In this document: positions 7,929-16,295 of the stretch, one piece after another
Position numbering within the stretch: position 1 is the stretch's first letter
Layout: each line of letters opens with the position of its first letter
Assembly (NCBI GenBank): GCA_028694645.1
Contig: JAQVKM010000002.1
Coordinates: 48,149 to 112,148, forward strand
Source of the DNA: Bacilli bacterium
Lineage (GTDB): Bacteria; Bacillota_I; Bacilli_A; RF39; UBA660
Direction: 5' to 3'
Length of the DNA: 64,000 nucleotides
Made by a program: the position numbers and the translations under genes
The notes under the pieces: generated by a model
Told to the model about the DNA's origin: nothing
What the model saw: only the letters and a program-made list of their open reading frames with translations
The model's database searches: none

Positions 7929-8402
7929 ATGAATGTATATGATTTCAAAGTAAAAGACATGAGTAATAATGAAATATCATTAAGTGAATATAAAGGAAAA
8001 ACTTTAGTTATTGTTAATACTGCAACTAAATGTGGATATACAAAACAATATAATGGGCTAGAAGCTTTATATAAAAAATATAAAGATAAAAATCTAGAAA
8101 TATTAGATTTTCCATGTAATCAGTTTTTAGGACAAGCTCCCGGTGACATTGAAGAAATACACAATTTTTGCACTGGTAGATTTGGAATAACATTTAAACA
8201 ATTTGCTAAAATTGAAGTTAATGGAAAAAATGAAGACCCATTATATACTTACTTAAAAAACAATTGTAATATTGAACAAGGAAAAAAAATAAGATGGAAT
8301 TTTACTAAATTCTTAGTAGATAAAAACGGAAACATAGTTAATAGATATGATTCAAAAATAAATCCTGAAGAAATGGAAAATGATATTAAAAACATTTTAT
8401 AG
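7929..8402 (+). CDS. Glutathione peroxidase-family (thiol) peroxidase
   Basis: 157 residues, thioredoxin-fold GPx family at normal bacterial length. The peroxidatic Cys35 lies in NTATKCGYTKQYNGLE. The FPCNQF motif (62-67) and the RWNFTKFL block supply the conserved Gln, Trp and Asn of the active site. It is a Cys and not a Sec enzyme: no in-frame TGA occurs. Bacterial members usually use thioredoxin and not glutathione to reduce hydroperoxides. It is the first gene behind an OhrR-type operator and is followed after ten bases by the OhrR gene, so it replaces the usual Ohr enzyme in the peroxide response. RBS AAGGAGG. Confidence 0.9.
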   Translation: MNVYDFKVKDMSNNEISLSEYKGKTLVIVNTATKCGYTKQYNGLEALYKKYKDKNLEILDFPCNQFLGQAPGDIEEIHNFCTGRFGITFKQFAKIEVNGKNEDPLYTYLKNNCNIEQGKKIRWNFTKFLVDKNGNIVNRYDSKINPEEMENDIKNIL

Positions 8403-8411
8403 GAATAAAAT

Positions 8412-8840
8412 ATGAATGAAGATAATTTAAAAATAAGTAATCAATTATGTTTCCCTTTATATGCTTGTTCAAAAGAAATAATTAAAAAATACAAACCATT
8501 ATTAGACAATTTAGATTTAACTTACACACAATATATTGTCATGATGGTTATGTGGGAACAACAAGAAATAAATGTAACTAATCTAGGTAAAATATTGTAT
8601 CTAGATTCTGGAACTCTAACACCTGTTTTAAAAAAGCTTGAAGAAAAAAAATATTTACTTAGATCAAGAAATAAATCAGATGAAAGAATTTTAAATGTTA
8701 AAATAACAAAAAAAGGTAATGATTTAAAAAACGAAGCTAAAGACATATATCAACATATGTCTTCATGCATCAGTTTATCTAAAGAAGATAGTATTACTTT
8801 ATATAATCTTTTATATAAAATATTAAATACAATATCATGA
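8412..8840 (+). CDS. ohrR: OhrR-type MarR-family organic-peroxide sensor
   Basis: 142 residues, winged-helix MarR fold. The N-terminal helix carries the redox-sensing Cys13 in NQLCFPLYAC, as in one-Cys OhrR proteins. The recognition region LGKILYLDSGTLTPVLKKLEEKKYLLRSR and the wing with SDER are nearly canonical OhrR. In known relatives, oxidation of this Cys releases the repressor from its operator. The operator-like palindrome at 7898-7912 in front of the operon fits this. Cys19 is an additional thiol. It follows the peroxidase gene and precedes an ABC exporter; the exporter may be under the same control. Confidence 0.88.
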   Translation: MNEDNLKISNQLCFPLYACSKEIIKKYKPLLDNLDLTYTQYIVMMVMWEQQEINVTNLGKILYLDSGTLTPVLKKLEEKKYLLRSRNKSDERILNVKITKKGNDLKNEAKDIYQHMSSCISLSKEDSITLYNLLYKILNTIS

Positions 8841-8853
8841 GAAGGTGATTAAA

Positions 8854-10008
8854 ATGAAACTAAGCTATAAAATAGCTAAAAGATTTTTAAAATCAAATAA
8901 AAATCAAACAGTATTAATAATACTTGGTATTAGTGTTGGTATTGCTGTACAATTATTTATAAGTTTACTTATAACTGGATTACAAGAAAGCTTAATAAAT
9001 AAAACTATAGGTAACAACTCTCAAATAAGCATTACTTCTTTCACACAAGATTATATTAATAAAGAAGAAATTAATATAAATAATTTATATAACTTAGATG
9101 ATAAAATTGAAGATATTACTTATTATCTTGATATTAATTCATTAGCGAATATAAGCGATGACAACTTTAATTTAATAATTAGAGGAATTGATGATAGTTA
9201 TGATTCGATTTATAATTTAAATAAACATATTACTAGTGGTAAAATTAAACGAGGAAATTATATTATATTAAGTGAAAACTATAAAAATAAATATAATTTA
9301 AAAATCAATGATGCGATTAAAATCCTAGCTAATGATCAAAGTACATTTGAATTAAAAATTAGTGGATTTTATAAATATGGTGTTAAAGCTTTAGACGATA
9401 CATTAAGTTTCATGAATTTAAATGATGCACAAAATTTATTTGATAAAAAAAATAAAATAAGTTCAATACAAATTGGTATTAGTAATAAAAATATTTTTCA
9501 AGCCGATGAAATAAGTAAGAATATTGATAATTATTTATCTAATAATTATGAAATTGATAATTGGAAGGAAAATAATGAAGATTTGTTAAGTGGACTTAAT
9601 GGACAAAGCATATCTAGTATAATTATACAGATATTTGTTGTTGTTTCTGTTGTACTGGGAATATCTAGCGTTTTAGCCATTAGTGTTATGCAAAAAGCTA
9701 AACAAATTGGAATTTTAAAAGCAATGGGAATTAAAAATAAAAAAGCAGCTTCCATTTTTCTGATTCAAGGAATTATTTTAGGAACCTTAGGTGCTATTAT
9801 TGGTATTATTTTAGGAATCATTTTATTACTATTATTTACAACATTTGCAACTAATCCCGATAACACTCCAATAGTTGAAATTACTATTACATATATAAGT
9901 ATTATTACAGCCTTTTTAGTAGCTATCATATCTTCTATTTTAGCTTCTTTAATACCAGCTTTAAAATCATGTAAATTAAATCCTATAGATATAATTAGAA
10001 ATAACTGA
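8854..10008 (+). CDS. FtsX/MacB-type ABC transporter permease
   Basis: 384 residues from ATG at 8854, preceded by GAAGGTG at six bases; the GTG nine bases earlier lies inside that RBS. Topology is the MacB/LolE type: one helix at 20-45, a large extracytoplasmic domain (about 46-255) and three C-terminal helices (about 260-380). The cytoplasmic loop KAKQIGILKAMGIKNKKAASIFLIQG is the FtsX signature, and the C-terminus ends PALKSCKLNPIDIIRNN as in LolC/E-like permeases. It pairs with the ATPase gene that starts eight bases later. Such pairs move lipids, peptides or lipoproteins or transmit force; the substrate here is unknown. Confidence 0.85.
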   Translation: MKLSYKIAKRFLKSNKNQTVLIILGISVGIAVQLFISLLITGLQESLINKTIGNNSQISITSFTQDYINKEEININNLYNLDDKIEDITYYLDINSLANISDDNFNLIIRGIDDSYDSIYNLNKHITSGKIKRGNYIILSENYKNKYNLKINDAIKILANDQSTFELKISGFYKYGVKALDDTLSFMNLNDAQNLFDKKNKISSIQIGISNKNIFQADEISKNIDNYLSNNYEIDNWKENNEDLLSGLNGQSISSIIIQIFVVVSVVLGISSVLAISVMQKAKQIGILKAMGIKNKKAASIFLIQGIILGTLGAIIGIILGIILLLLFTTFATNPDNTPIVEITITYISIITAFLVAIISSILASLIPALKSCKLNPIDIIRNN

Positions 10009-10016
10009 GGTGCAAT

Positions 10017-10706
10017 ATGAAAAACATATTAGAAATTAGAAAAGTTAATAAATTCTATGGCGATCAAATCAAAAATCAAGTTTTGTTTGATATTAACTTA
10101 TTAATAGAAGAAGGCTCTTTTAACGCTATCATCGGTGCATCAGGTTCTGGAAAAAGTACTTTATTAAATATTATTGGTTCACTTGATGTACCAACATCTG
10201 GAGAAATACTTATAGGTGGAAGAATTGAAAGTCATATGACTAGTGATAGACTAGCTGAAATAAGAAATGAAGTTCTTGGATTTATATTTCAATTCCATTA
10301 TTTGTTACCAGAATTTACAGCATTAGAAAATGTTTTAATTCCATATCAAATTAAACATGGAAAAATAACTAAAGAAGCTAAACAAAGAGCTTTAGAATTA
10401 TTAAAGGAAGTTGGTCTTGAAAAAGTAGAAAATAATTTAGCGAGTAATTTATCAGGTGGCGAGCAACAAAGAGTAGCAATTGCTAGAGCATTGATTAATA
10501 ATCCTAAAATAATACTAGCTGATGAACCAACAGGCAATTTAGACTCTAAAACAACAAACATAATATATGATATTTTAAGAAACATAAACAAAAAATATAA
10601 TACTACTTTTTTGATAATAACTCATGATGAAAATATTGCAAAAAAAGCAGATCGAATTATTGAAATAAAAGATGGCAAAATATTTAATGATACAAAAAAA
10701 GACTAA
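10017..10706 (+). CDS. LolD/MacB-type ABC transporter ATPase
   Basis: 229 residues with all ABC motifs intact: Walker A GASGSGKST, Q-loop FQFHYLLPEFTALENVLIP, signature LSGGEQQRVAIARAL, Walker B ILADEPTGNLD and switch ITHD. The FHYLLPEFTALENV stretch is typical of the LolD/FtsE/MacB subfamily. It partners the permease just upstream and ends the peroxide/ABC transcript at the bidirectional terminator. Co-transcription with ohrR may couple export to peroxide stress, although the ABC genes could also have their own promoter. Confidence 0.9.
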   Translation: MKNILEIRKVNKFYGDQIKNQVLFDINLLIEEGSFNAIIGASGSGKSTLLNIIGSLDVPTSGEILIGGRIESHMTSDRLAEIRNEVLGFIFQFHYLLPEFTALENVLIPYQIKHGKITKEAKQRALELLKEVGLEKVENNLASNLSGGEQQRVAIARALINNPKIILADEPTGNLDSKTTNIIYDILRNINKKYNTTFLIITHDENIAKKADRIIEIKDGKIFNDTKKD

Positions 10707-10717
10707 TGTCTTTTTTA
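10693..10717. terminator. Bidirectional terminator with the stop codon in its loop
   Basis: AAAAAAAGAC, loop TAAT, GTCTTTTTT. The TAA stop of the ABC ATPase gene is in the loop, and the converging minus-strand gene ends in the other arm. Confidence 0.8.
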
Positions 10718-11725
10718 TTTTATTATAATATCTTTATATTTTTCTTTGAACAGCTCTTTTTTAGCATAAGAACATGTAGGTAATATTTTTTTATTTCTTA
10801 TAGTTGCATATTTTAGAACTTCATCAATTAATAGCAACCCTATTTTTTGACCTCGAAATTTTTCATTTACAAAAGTATGATTAATATTAATAATATCTGT
10901 TTCAATAAAAGTTATTTCTGCATCTGAATTTTCAAAACTACCTATATAAAATTTATAATCTTTGTATTTTATTAAATTTTTTTTTTGCTTTAATAAGAAT
11001 AATGAATATAACAAAAGAGGAACAAATGGAAGTAATCCATATATAAATGAATTTATATCTAATGCATTAATTTTTAAAACATTTTTAGGTAACAAATCAG
11101 TAAAGCCACTAGCTATATCATATAAACTATGTAATATAATACAGATTGTAATGTTAAATTTTGTTTTAATAAATATAGAAGAAAGTGCAATTCCAATAAT
11201 AAATGCATATATAACTTGATATAAAATCAAACTAAATGGTATTCCACTTTTTAAATTCATAAAATGAATTAATCCAAAAAGTAAACTTCCAAATAAAACT
11301 AAAATTATTGTCTTTGTTTTGTTAAATTCTTTAATTAATTTATTTAAAATATAACCCCTGAAAAATAATTCTTCATAAATTCCAACAAATATAGCATCAA
11401 TAAACATTAGCAGGAGATTTAAATACATATTACTATTTATTGATATTAATTCAATATTAAATATAATATATATTATAAATAACCAACTAATAAAAAAATG
11501 CTTAATTTTAATTTTTTTATCTAAGTTTAAGTTGTTTCTTTTAATTAAATAAATAGTTACTATAATTCCTATCATTCTAACTAATATTCCAATTAAATAT
11601 TTAGAAGATATATTATTATCAATAGACAAAGTACAAGCTAATAGCTTTGGTATTAAAAATAAAATTACATAATTAAAAATAAAAGTAATTAAAATAAAAT
11701 ATAAAGTTTTTTTTATTTTTTTCAT
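10715..11725 (-). CDS. CPBP intramembrane protease fused to a YjdJ-type GNAT domain
   Basis: 336 residues. Residues 1-245 form about eight membrane helices with the CPBP (Rce1/ABI) motifs: EELFFRG at 118-124, FGLIH at 150-154 and HSLYD at 199-203, which supply the Glu and His active-site residues of this glutamate intramembrane protease family. After a basic linker, residues ~256-336 form a small cytosolic domain. Its INHTFVNEKFRGQKIG (281-296) and LPTCSYAKKELFKEKYKDI match the short GNAT_2/YjdJ acetyltransferase family, including the acetyl-CoA loop RGQKIG. The join is in frame with no internal stop. The fusion suggests a membrane protein whose cytosolic tail acetylates or binds acyl-CoA. 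That is inference. RBS GGAGATG. Confidence 0.8.
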   Translation of the reverse strand: MKKIKKTLYFILITFIFNYVILFLIPKLLACTLSIDNNISSKYLIGILVRMIGIIVTIYLIKRNNLNLDKKIKIKHFFISWLFIIYIIFNIELISINSNMYLNLLLMFIDAIFVGIYEELFFRGYILNKLIKEFNKTKTIILVLFGSLLFGLIHFMNLKSGIPFSLILYQVIYAFIIGIALSSIFIKTKFNITICIILHSLYDIASGFTDLLPKNVLKINALDINSFIYGLLPFVPLLLYSLFLLKQKKNLIKYKDYKFYIGSFENSDAEITFIETDIININHTFVNEKFRGQKIGLLLIDEVLKYATIRNKKILPTCSYAKKELFKEKYKDIIIK

Positions 11726-11759
11726 ATTTCATCTCCATCTAATAAAAATTATATCATAA

Positions 11760-11782
11760 AAAAAGAGATTTTACTCTCTTCT
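11760..11782 (-). terminator. Terminator after the rRNA methyltransferase
   Basis: On the minus strand AAGAGA, loop GTAAAA, TCTCTT followed by a T run. Confidence 0.6.
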
Positions 11783-11824
11783 ACTAAGATAATATATATT
11801 TAACATTTATTACTTTTTAATATA

Positions 11825-13027
11825 TTAAATTTTCAATAACTTAACTACGCACTCCACATGATATGTCTTACTAAACATGTCCACTGGTGTTATCTCAACA
11901 ATATTATATTTCTCACTTAATAAATTTAAATCTCTAGCCAGTGTAACTGGATCACATGATACATAAACTATTTTGTCAACTTCTAAATTTAATAAATGTT
12001 GGACAACTGTTTTATCTAAACCACTTCTTGGTGGATCTAAAACAATAGTATCAATATTTTTTATTTCTTTCATATTTATTACATCATTACATTCAAATTT
12101 AATATTTGAAATATTATTTAATTCCTTGTTCTTATTTGCATCTTTTATAGCATATTCATTTATTTCTACCCCATAAATATTTTTACAAATTTTACTTAAA
12201 AATATTCCTATAGTACCAGTTCCACAATATAAATCTAATAAGTTATCTGACTTATTAACATATTCATAAACCTTGCTATATAAATTAAATGCACCTTTAG
12301 TATTAACTTGAAAAAATGAATCAGGTGAAATATAAAATTTATATTCTCCTATTTCTTCTATTATATATCCATTGCCAATTATATTTTTATATTTTTTATT
12401 TTCATAAATAACCAAAGATGTTACTTTATCTTCAAATAAAGATTTATCTATTTTATAATTACCATCTACTTTTAAAACAATCATAGAATCATTTTTACTG
12501 ACTCTAATTAATATTTGATAAATACCTCTTAAATTATTTTTTTTAACTAAATTTAATAATTCATTTATTTTATCGTCTACTATTAAGCATTTATCAATAT
12601 TTATTACTTCATAAGTTTTTTTCTTGTAATAACCAACTTTTTCTTTAATGTGAAAAGTTGCTTTATTTCGATAGTTATATTCATTATTAGGAATTATTTT
12701 TTTTACTTTATTTATATCTATATGAGTAAATCTATTAATTATTTCTTTTACTTTATTTTCTTTATAATTTAATTCATCTTCATAAGAAATATGCAGCAAA
12801 TCACATCCACCACATAACTTATTATATTTACAAATTGATTCCACTCTATTTGAACTTTTTTTTATAAATTCAACTACTTCACCTTCATTAATTTTTTTAC
12901 TCTTTTTTATTAATTTTATTTTTACTACTTCACCAGGCAAGCAATCTGGAATAAATGTTATTACATTATCTATAAAAGCTATTCCTCTACCCTGATGATC
13001 TAGTTTTTCTATTAAAACTTCTTTCAT
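11825..13027 (-). CDS. rlmD: 23S rRNA (uracil-C5)-methyltransferase, RlmD/RlmCD (RumA) family
   Basis: 400 residues from ATG at 13027, preceded by TAGGTGAT; an eight-codon upstream extension has no RBS. An N-terminal TRAM domain (1-60) is followed by the iron-sulfur cysteines C66, C72, C75 and C147 in the CX5CX2C...C spacing of RumA-type enzymes. A SAM-binding Rossmann domain (LLDLYCGTGTIGIFL), the DPPRSGLD motif and the catalytic Cys in YVSCDP follow. Family members make m5U in 23S rRNA, and in Gram-positives one enzyme may modify two sites. A tRNA m5U54 role cannot be fully excluded. It is flanked by its own terminator. Confidence 0.88.
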   Translation of the reverse strand: MKEVLIEKLDHQGRGIAFIDNVITFIPDCLPGEVVKIKLIKKSKKINEGEVVEFIKKSSNRVESICKYNKLCGGCDLLHISYEDELNYKENKVKEIINRFTHIDINKVKKIIPNNEYNYRNKATFHIKEKVGYYKKKTYEVINIDKCLIVDDKINELLNLVKKNNLRGIYQILIRVSKNDSMIVLKVDGNYKIDKSLFEDKVTSLVIYENKKYKNIIGNGYIIEEIGEYKFYISPDSFFQVNTKGAFNLYSKVYEYVNKSDNLLDLYCGTGTIGIFLSKICKNIYGVEINEYAIKDANKNKELNNISNIKFECNDVINMKEIKNIDTIVLDPPRSGLDKTVVQHLLNLEVDKIVYVSCDPVTLARDLNLLSEKYNIVEITPVDMFSKTYHVECVVKLLKI

Positions 13028-13052
13028 TTTATCACCTAATTTATTATACAAT

Positions 13053-13087
13053 AAAAAAAGTATATATACTAGTATATATATTTTTTT
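13053..13087 (-). terminator. Terminator of the VTC-DUF4956-beta-helix operon
   Basis: A 20-base A/T palindrome, TATATATACTAGTATATATA, with A-run and T-run on either side. Confidence 0.65.
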
Positions 13088-13091
13088 ATCA

Positions 13092-14825
13092 TTATCTTCT
13101 CATTTGACTACTACTTGTTCCAACCGTTGTATTAATACTATTTATTGTAAATGTTGAATAATTTGTACCCCCACTATATCCACCTATCTCATAAATACCA
13201 TTAGTTTCACTATTACTTGAACTACCTTTGGTAGAAATAGTATATGTATCTTTAGTTAATGAAGGAGATACTATTACTAAATTTTGATAGTTTTTACTAG
13301 CTTCATATGTAATAACTTCATTACCACTCGAATCCTTTATACTAACTAATGTACCAGCTGAAATTGAACTAGTAAAATTTATCATAACTGAATAAATACT
13401 TGAACTAGAACTTGGCAACTGTGCCATACCAGATGATCCAGATGCTATTAAAGTTCCAACCGTTACAACGAAAGTTGAATCATAATCAAGCGCTCCATTC
13501 CCATTATCAGTTGGTCCATTTACAACAGTTACCCCACCAGTCATAGTTATTGATCCGTTAGCATCAAGACCATCACCTGTAGAATTAATGTATATTGTTC
13601 CACCATTAATAGTTATTGAGCTACTACTACTACTTGAAGTTGTTGTTGCTCCTGTTCTATTAACAGCTGAAGAATCATTTCCTCCACCAGCATTTAACCC
13701 ATCATCACTAGTAGTTACGCTTATTGTACCAGCATTAATAGTAATATTAGTTCCTTCTATACCTTCATAACTTTCTGTTACTGTTATTGTTCCATTATCT
13801 ATTAAAACTGCATCATCAGCATGTATTCCATCATCTCCAGAAGCTATATCAAATGTTCCATTTTTAATCCAAACATTGCTATTACTATGTATAGCATCAT
13901 CTGATGAATTAATATTAAATTTACCATTTTCTATTGTTATTTTAGTACCTGCTTTTATCGATTTAGCACTCGAAGACTCCGTAGTTGAAGTTGAATTACC
14001 CCAAGTCCCCCATCCTGAATTTGATGAAGAACTATTTATACTGCTTCCTCCTCCGGTTGTTATATCAAAGTTCCCATCATATATAAATATTTCTGTTACA
14101 GCTGAAATACCATCAGTATCTGATTTTATTACAAATGTCCCTTTTTCAATTATAATGTAACCTTTAGATGTATCTTCTTCGTTAGTTGATTTAATTGCAT
14201 CACCACCTGATGTTATTGTATAATTACCATCATATATAACAACAGAATCTTTTCCTTTGATAGCTTCATCGACTGCATCTATAATATAAGTTCCACTTTC
14301 GAAAATTAAATCATCATTAGATACTATTGCATCCTGATAATTAGCATTTACTTTTAAAGTACCTGTTCCTTCAAATATTAAATCTGAAGTACTATATATA
14401 GCTCCTTCTAAAGTTTCATCATCATGACTTGATCCATCTTCTATATAATTTGTTGTACCATCAGCTAACTCAATATATATATTTTTAGCTGATGCAACAT
14501 ATATTGCTGGTCCATCTGATGATTTAATTGTTGCATTGTTCAAAACAATTTTTACATTATCTGTTGTATTTATGATAATATTACTATCATCAAGAGTTCC
14601 ACTTATTTCATAAACACCACCCTTTGTTATAGATACATCTTCATCATCAAGCGATATATATGTTGTTTCATAAATACTCCAATCAATTTCTGTATCTGAT
14701 TCATAATTTATATTAGAATCACTTGATACATCATCATCTGAATTATTTGAATTTTCAAAATAAATTATTCCTCCAATTGAAAGAATCATTATAATGATAA
14801 ACAATAATATTCCAAATTTTTTCAT
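13092..14825 (-). CDS. Secreted carbohydrate-binding-like beta-helix protein (DUF4353 type)
   Basis: 577 residues. One N-terminal hydrophobic segment (about 4-23) acts as signal or membrane anchor and is followed by an acidic linker. Residues ~55-500 are Ser/Thr/Asp/Gly/Asn-rich short repeats ending in strand patterns such as IYDGNYTITSGGDAIKS, KFNINSSDDAIHSNS, GTFDIASGDDGIHADD and GTISVTTSDDGLNAG. This is a right-handed parallel beta-helix annotated elsewhere as carbohydrate-binding domain-containing protein. A C-terminal beta domain follows. Repeated (S/D)DD-(A/G)-(I/L) turns could bind cations. It is last in an operon with VTC and DUF4956 proteins, a known triad often also linked with CotH-like proteins. 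Confidence 0.78.
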   Translation of the reverse strand: MKKFGILLFIIIMILSIGGIIYFENSNNSDDDVSSDSNINYESDTEIDWSIYETTYISLDDEDVSITKGGVYEISGTLDDSNIIINTTDNVKIVLNNATIKSSDGPAIYVASAKNIYIELADGTTNYIEDGSSHDDETLEGAIYSTSDLIFEGTGTLKVNANYQDAIVSNDDLIFESGTYIIDAVDEAIKGKDSVVIYDGNYTITSGGDAIKSTNEEDTSKGYIIIEKGTFVIKSDTDGISAVTEIFIYDGNFDITTGGGSSINSSSSNSGWGTWGNSTSTTESSSAKSIKAGTKITIENGKFNINSSDDAIHSNSNVWIKNGTFDIASGDDGIHADDAVLIDNGTITVTESYEGIEGTNITINAGTISVTTSDDGLNAGGGNDSSAVNRTGATTTSSSSSSSITINGGTIYINSTGDGLDANGSITMTGGVTVVNGPTDNGNGALDYDSTFVVTVGTLIASGSSGMAQLPSSSSSIYSVMINFTSSISAGTLVSIKDSSGNEVITYEASKNYQNLVIVSPSLTKDTYTISTKGSSSNSETNGIYEIGGYSGGTNYSTFTINSINTTVGTSSSQMRR

Positions 14826-14834
14826 TTTTCCTCC

Positions 14835-15497
14835 TTACAATTCTTGATCATTATTATTATTCATGATAAGTATTTTTAAATTACCATTACGACATCTAAT
14901 TTTATCAAGTAAATCCTTTTCATCATTAATATCTTTTAAAGATACTAAATATGTAATTTCAAACATACTTCCCATATTTATAGTTTTCACTTGCTCTAAT
15001 TTATAATCTTTTAGATATTTTTCAAATATATCATCGAATATATTTGTATAATTTAAGTTTTCTGGAATGACAACTTTTAATATTTTATTATCACTTTTAT
15101 TTTCCCCAAAATTAAGAACATGTAATAAATAAGAGAATATAGTTATGATTAATGTAATTAATATAGCAAAAGCTATATATCCAGTTCCTACAGCTAATCC
15201 AATTGCCATTGCAAAAAATACATTCATTATTTCTCTAGAATTACCGGGAACACTTCTAAATCTTATTAATCCAAATGTTCCTAAAATTGCAACACTTGTT
15301 CCTAAATTACCATTAACCATTAATATCACAGTAGCTACTAAAGTTGGTAAAACAGTTAAAGTAACGACAAAGTTTTTACTATATCTACTTGTCTTCATAT
15401 GTAGTATCGATACAAAAAATCCTAAGATAAGTGATGTTATTATACAAATAACAAAACTTTTTATATCCAAACTACTTCCAATTATATTATTAAACAT
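14835..15497 (-). CDS. DUF4956 membrane protein
   Basis: 220 residues. Four helices in the first ~145 residues include the hallmark TFGLIRFRSVPGNSREIMNVFFAMAIGLAVGTGY, here cited in pieces: GLIRFRSVPG, REIMNVFFAMA and GLAVGTGYI. A soluble C-terminal domain (150-220) is ferredoxin-like in look. DUF4956 proteins are almost always coded beside VTC-domain proteins, and this one starts right after the VTC gene stop with GAGGTG inside the VTC gene's last codons. The biochemical role is unknown; a transporter or channel partner for the VTC product is a common speculation. Confidence 0.85.
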   Translation of the reverse strand: MFNNIIGSSLDIKSFVICIITSLILGFFVSILHMKTSRYSKNFVVTLTVLPTLVATVILMVNGNLGTSVAILGTFGLIRFRSVPGNSREIMNVFFAMAIGLAVGTGYIAFAILITLIITIFSYLLHVLNFGENKSDNKILKVVIPENLNYTNIFDDIFEKYLKDYKLEQVKTINMGSMFEITYLVSLKDINDEKDLLDKIRCRNGNLKILIMNNNNDQEL

Positions 15498-15498
15498 T

Positions 15499-16191
15499 TT
15501 ATTTCACCTCAATTGACTTTCTCTTATAAATGCTTCCATATTTTGAAAACGATGTAGGAAAGATATTTAAAGCAGATAATATATTTGTAAACCATAGCGG
15601 AAGAGCATCTAAAGTTTTAACTTCCATTATGTATGTTTTATCCGTAAAATATAAATTTCCACAATCACCTAATTCTAAATTCAAATCTTCTTCTCTACTT
15701 CGAATATTTTTATCAAAAGTTATTCTAAAACTCTTATTTTTTTTATCATAATAAGATAATCGATCATATCCTAAAAACAAAACTGGTTTTAAATTATAAT
15801 ACTTAAAACAATAATCTATTTCTTCCATTATCTGTTTATTACATTCTGGATATTTTCCTGTTTCAATGTAATCATAAAATTCTTGCAATTTTATATTTAC
15901 TCTTCTTTTTCCAACCACTCCTTTATATTTTTTTTTAATTTCTAAAAAAACAGTATCTTCTTTATTAGGTACACCATAACTTCTAAGTCTTATTTTTTCT
16001 TTATATATTGGTTTTTCTAATGAATATGATATTAAATCATAATCATCAGTATCATAATATATATTACATATTGTACTTTTATAAAAAGTATCTTTATTTA
16101 ATTTATCTTCAATTTTTTTCATTAAATTAAGATATTGCATTTCTGTTAATAAATATTTTTTTTCTGTTCTTTTAAACACTTCAATACTCAT
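15499..16191 (-). CDS. VTC-domain (polyphosphate polymerase-like) protein
   Basis: 230 residues, essentially a single VTC domain of the CYTH/triphosphate-tunnel fold. Basic tunnel residues are visible in FKRTEKKYLL, KEKIRLRSYG, FLEIKKKYKG and VGKRRVN, with acidic metal-site positions near the C-terminus (MEVKTLDALP). In yeast, VTC4 makes polyphosphate from ATP in such a tunnel. Bacterial VTC proteins beside DUF4956 are presumed polyphosphate or phosphate-ester enzymes, but activity is mostly unproven. It is first gene of the triad. Confidence 0.85.
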   Translation of the reverse strand: MSIEVFKRTEKKYLLTEMQYLNLMKKIEDKLNKDTFYKSTICNIYYDTDDYDLISYSLEKPIYKEKIRLRSYGVPNKEDTVFLEIKKKYKGVVGKRRVNIKLQEFYDYIETGKYPECNKQIMEEIDYCFKYYNLKPVLFLGYDRLSYYDKKNKSFRITFDKNIRSREEDLNLELGDCGNLYFTDKTYIMEVKTLDALPLWFTNILSALNIFPTSFSKYGSIYKRKSIEVK

Positions 16192-16265
16192 ATTTTCCTC
16201 CTCACAAATAAAATTATATTATTTGTTATTGTTTGATTTGTGAATTTATGATGTGTTTTTTGTGA

Positions 16266-16295
16266 AAAAAAAACTACTTTATGTTAGTAGTTTTA
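16266..16295 (-). terminator. Terminator overlapping the end of the zincin gene
   Basis: AAAACTACT and AGTAGTTTT arms around a 7-base loop, with an A-run on the plus strand giving a U-run on the minus transcript. Confidence 0.65.

Noticed and set aside
13588..14160. Plus-strand open frames opposite the beta-helix gene
   Set aside because: They have no RBS and mirror the repeats of the minus-strand gene; same for other opposite-strand frames inside conserved genes.
13200..14600. Low-complexity region or frameshifted gene
   Set aside because: One uninterrupted frame with regular beta-helix repeats; opposite-strand frames here are shadows.
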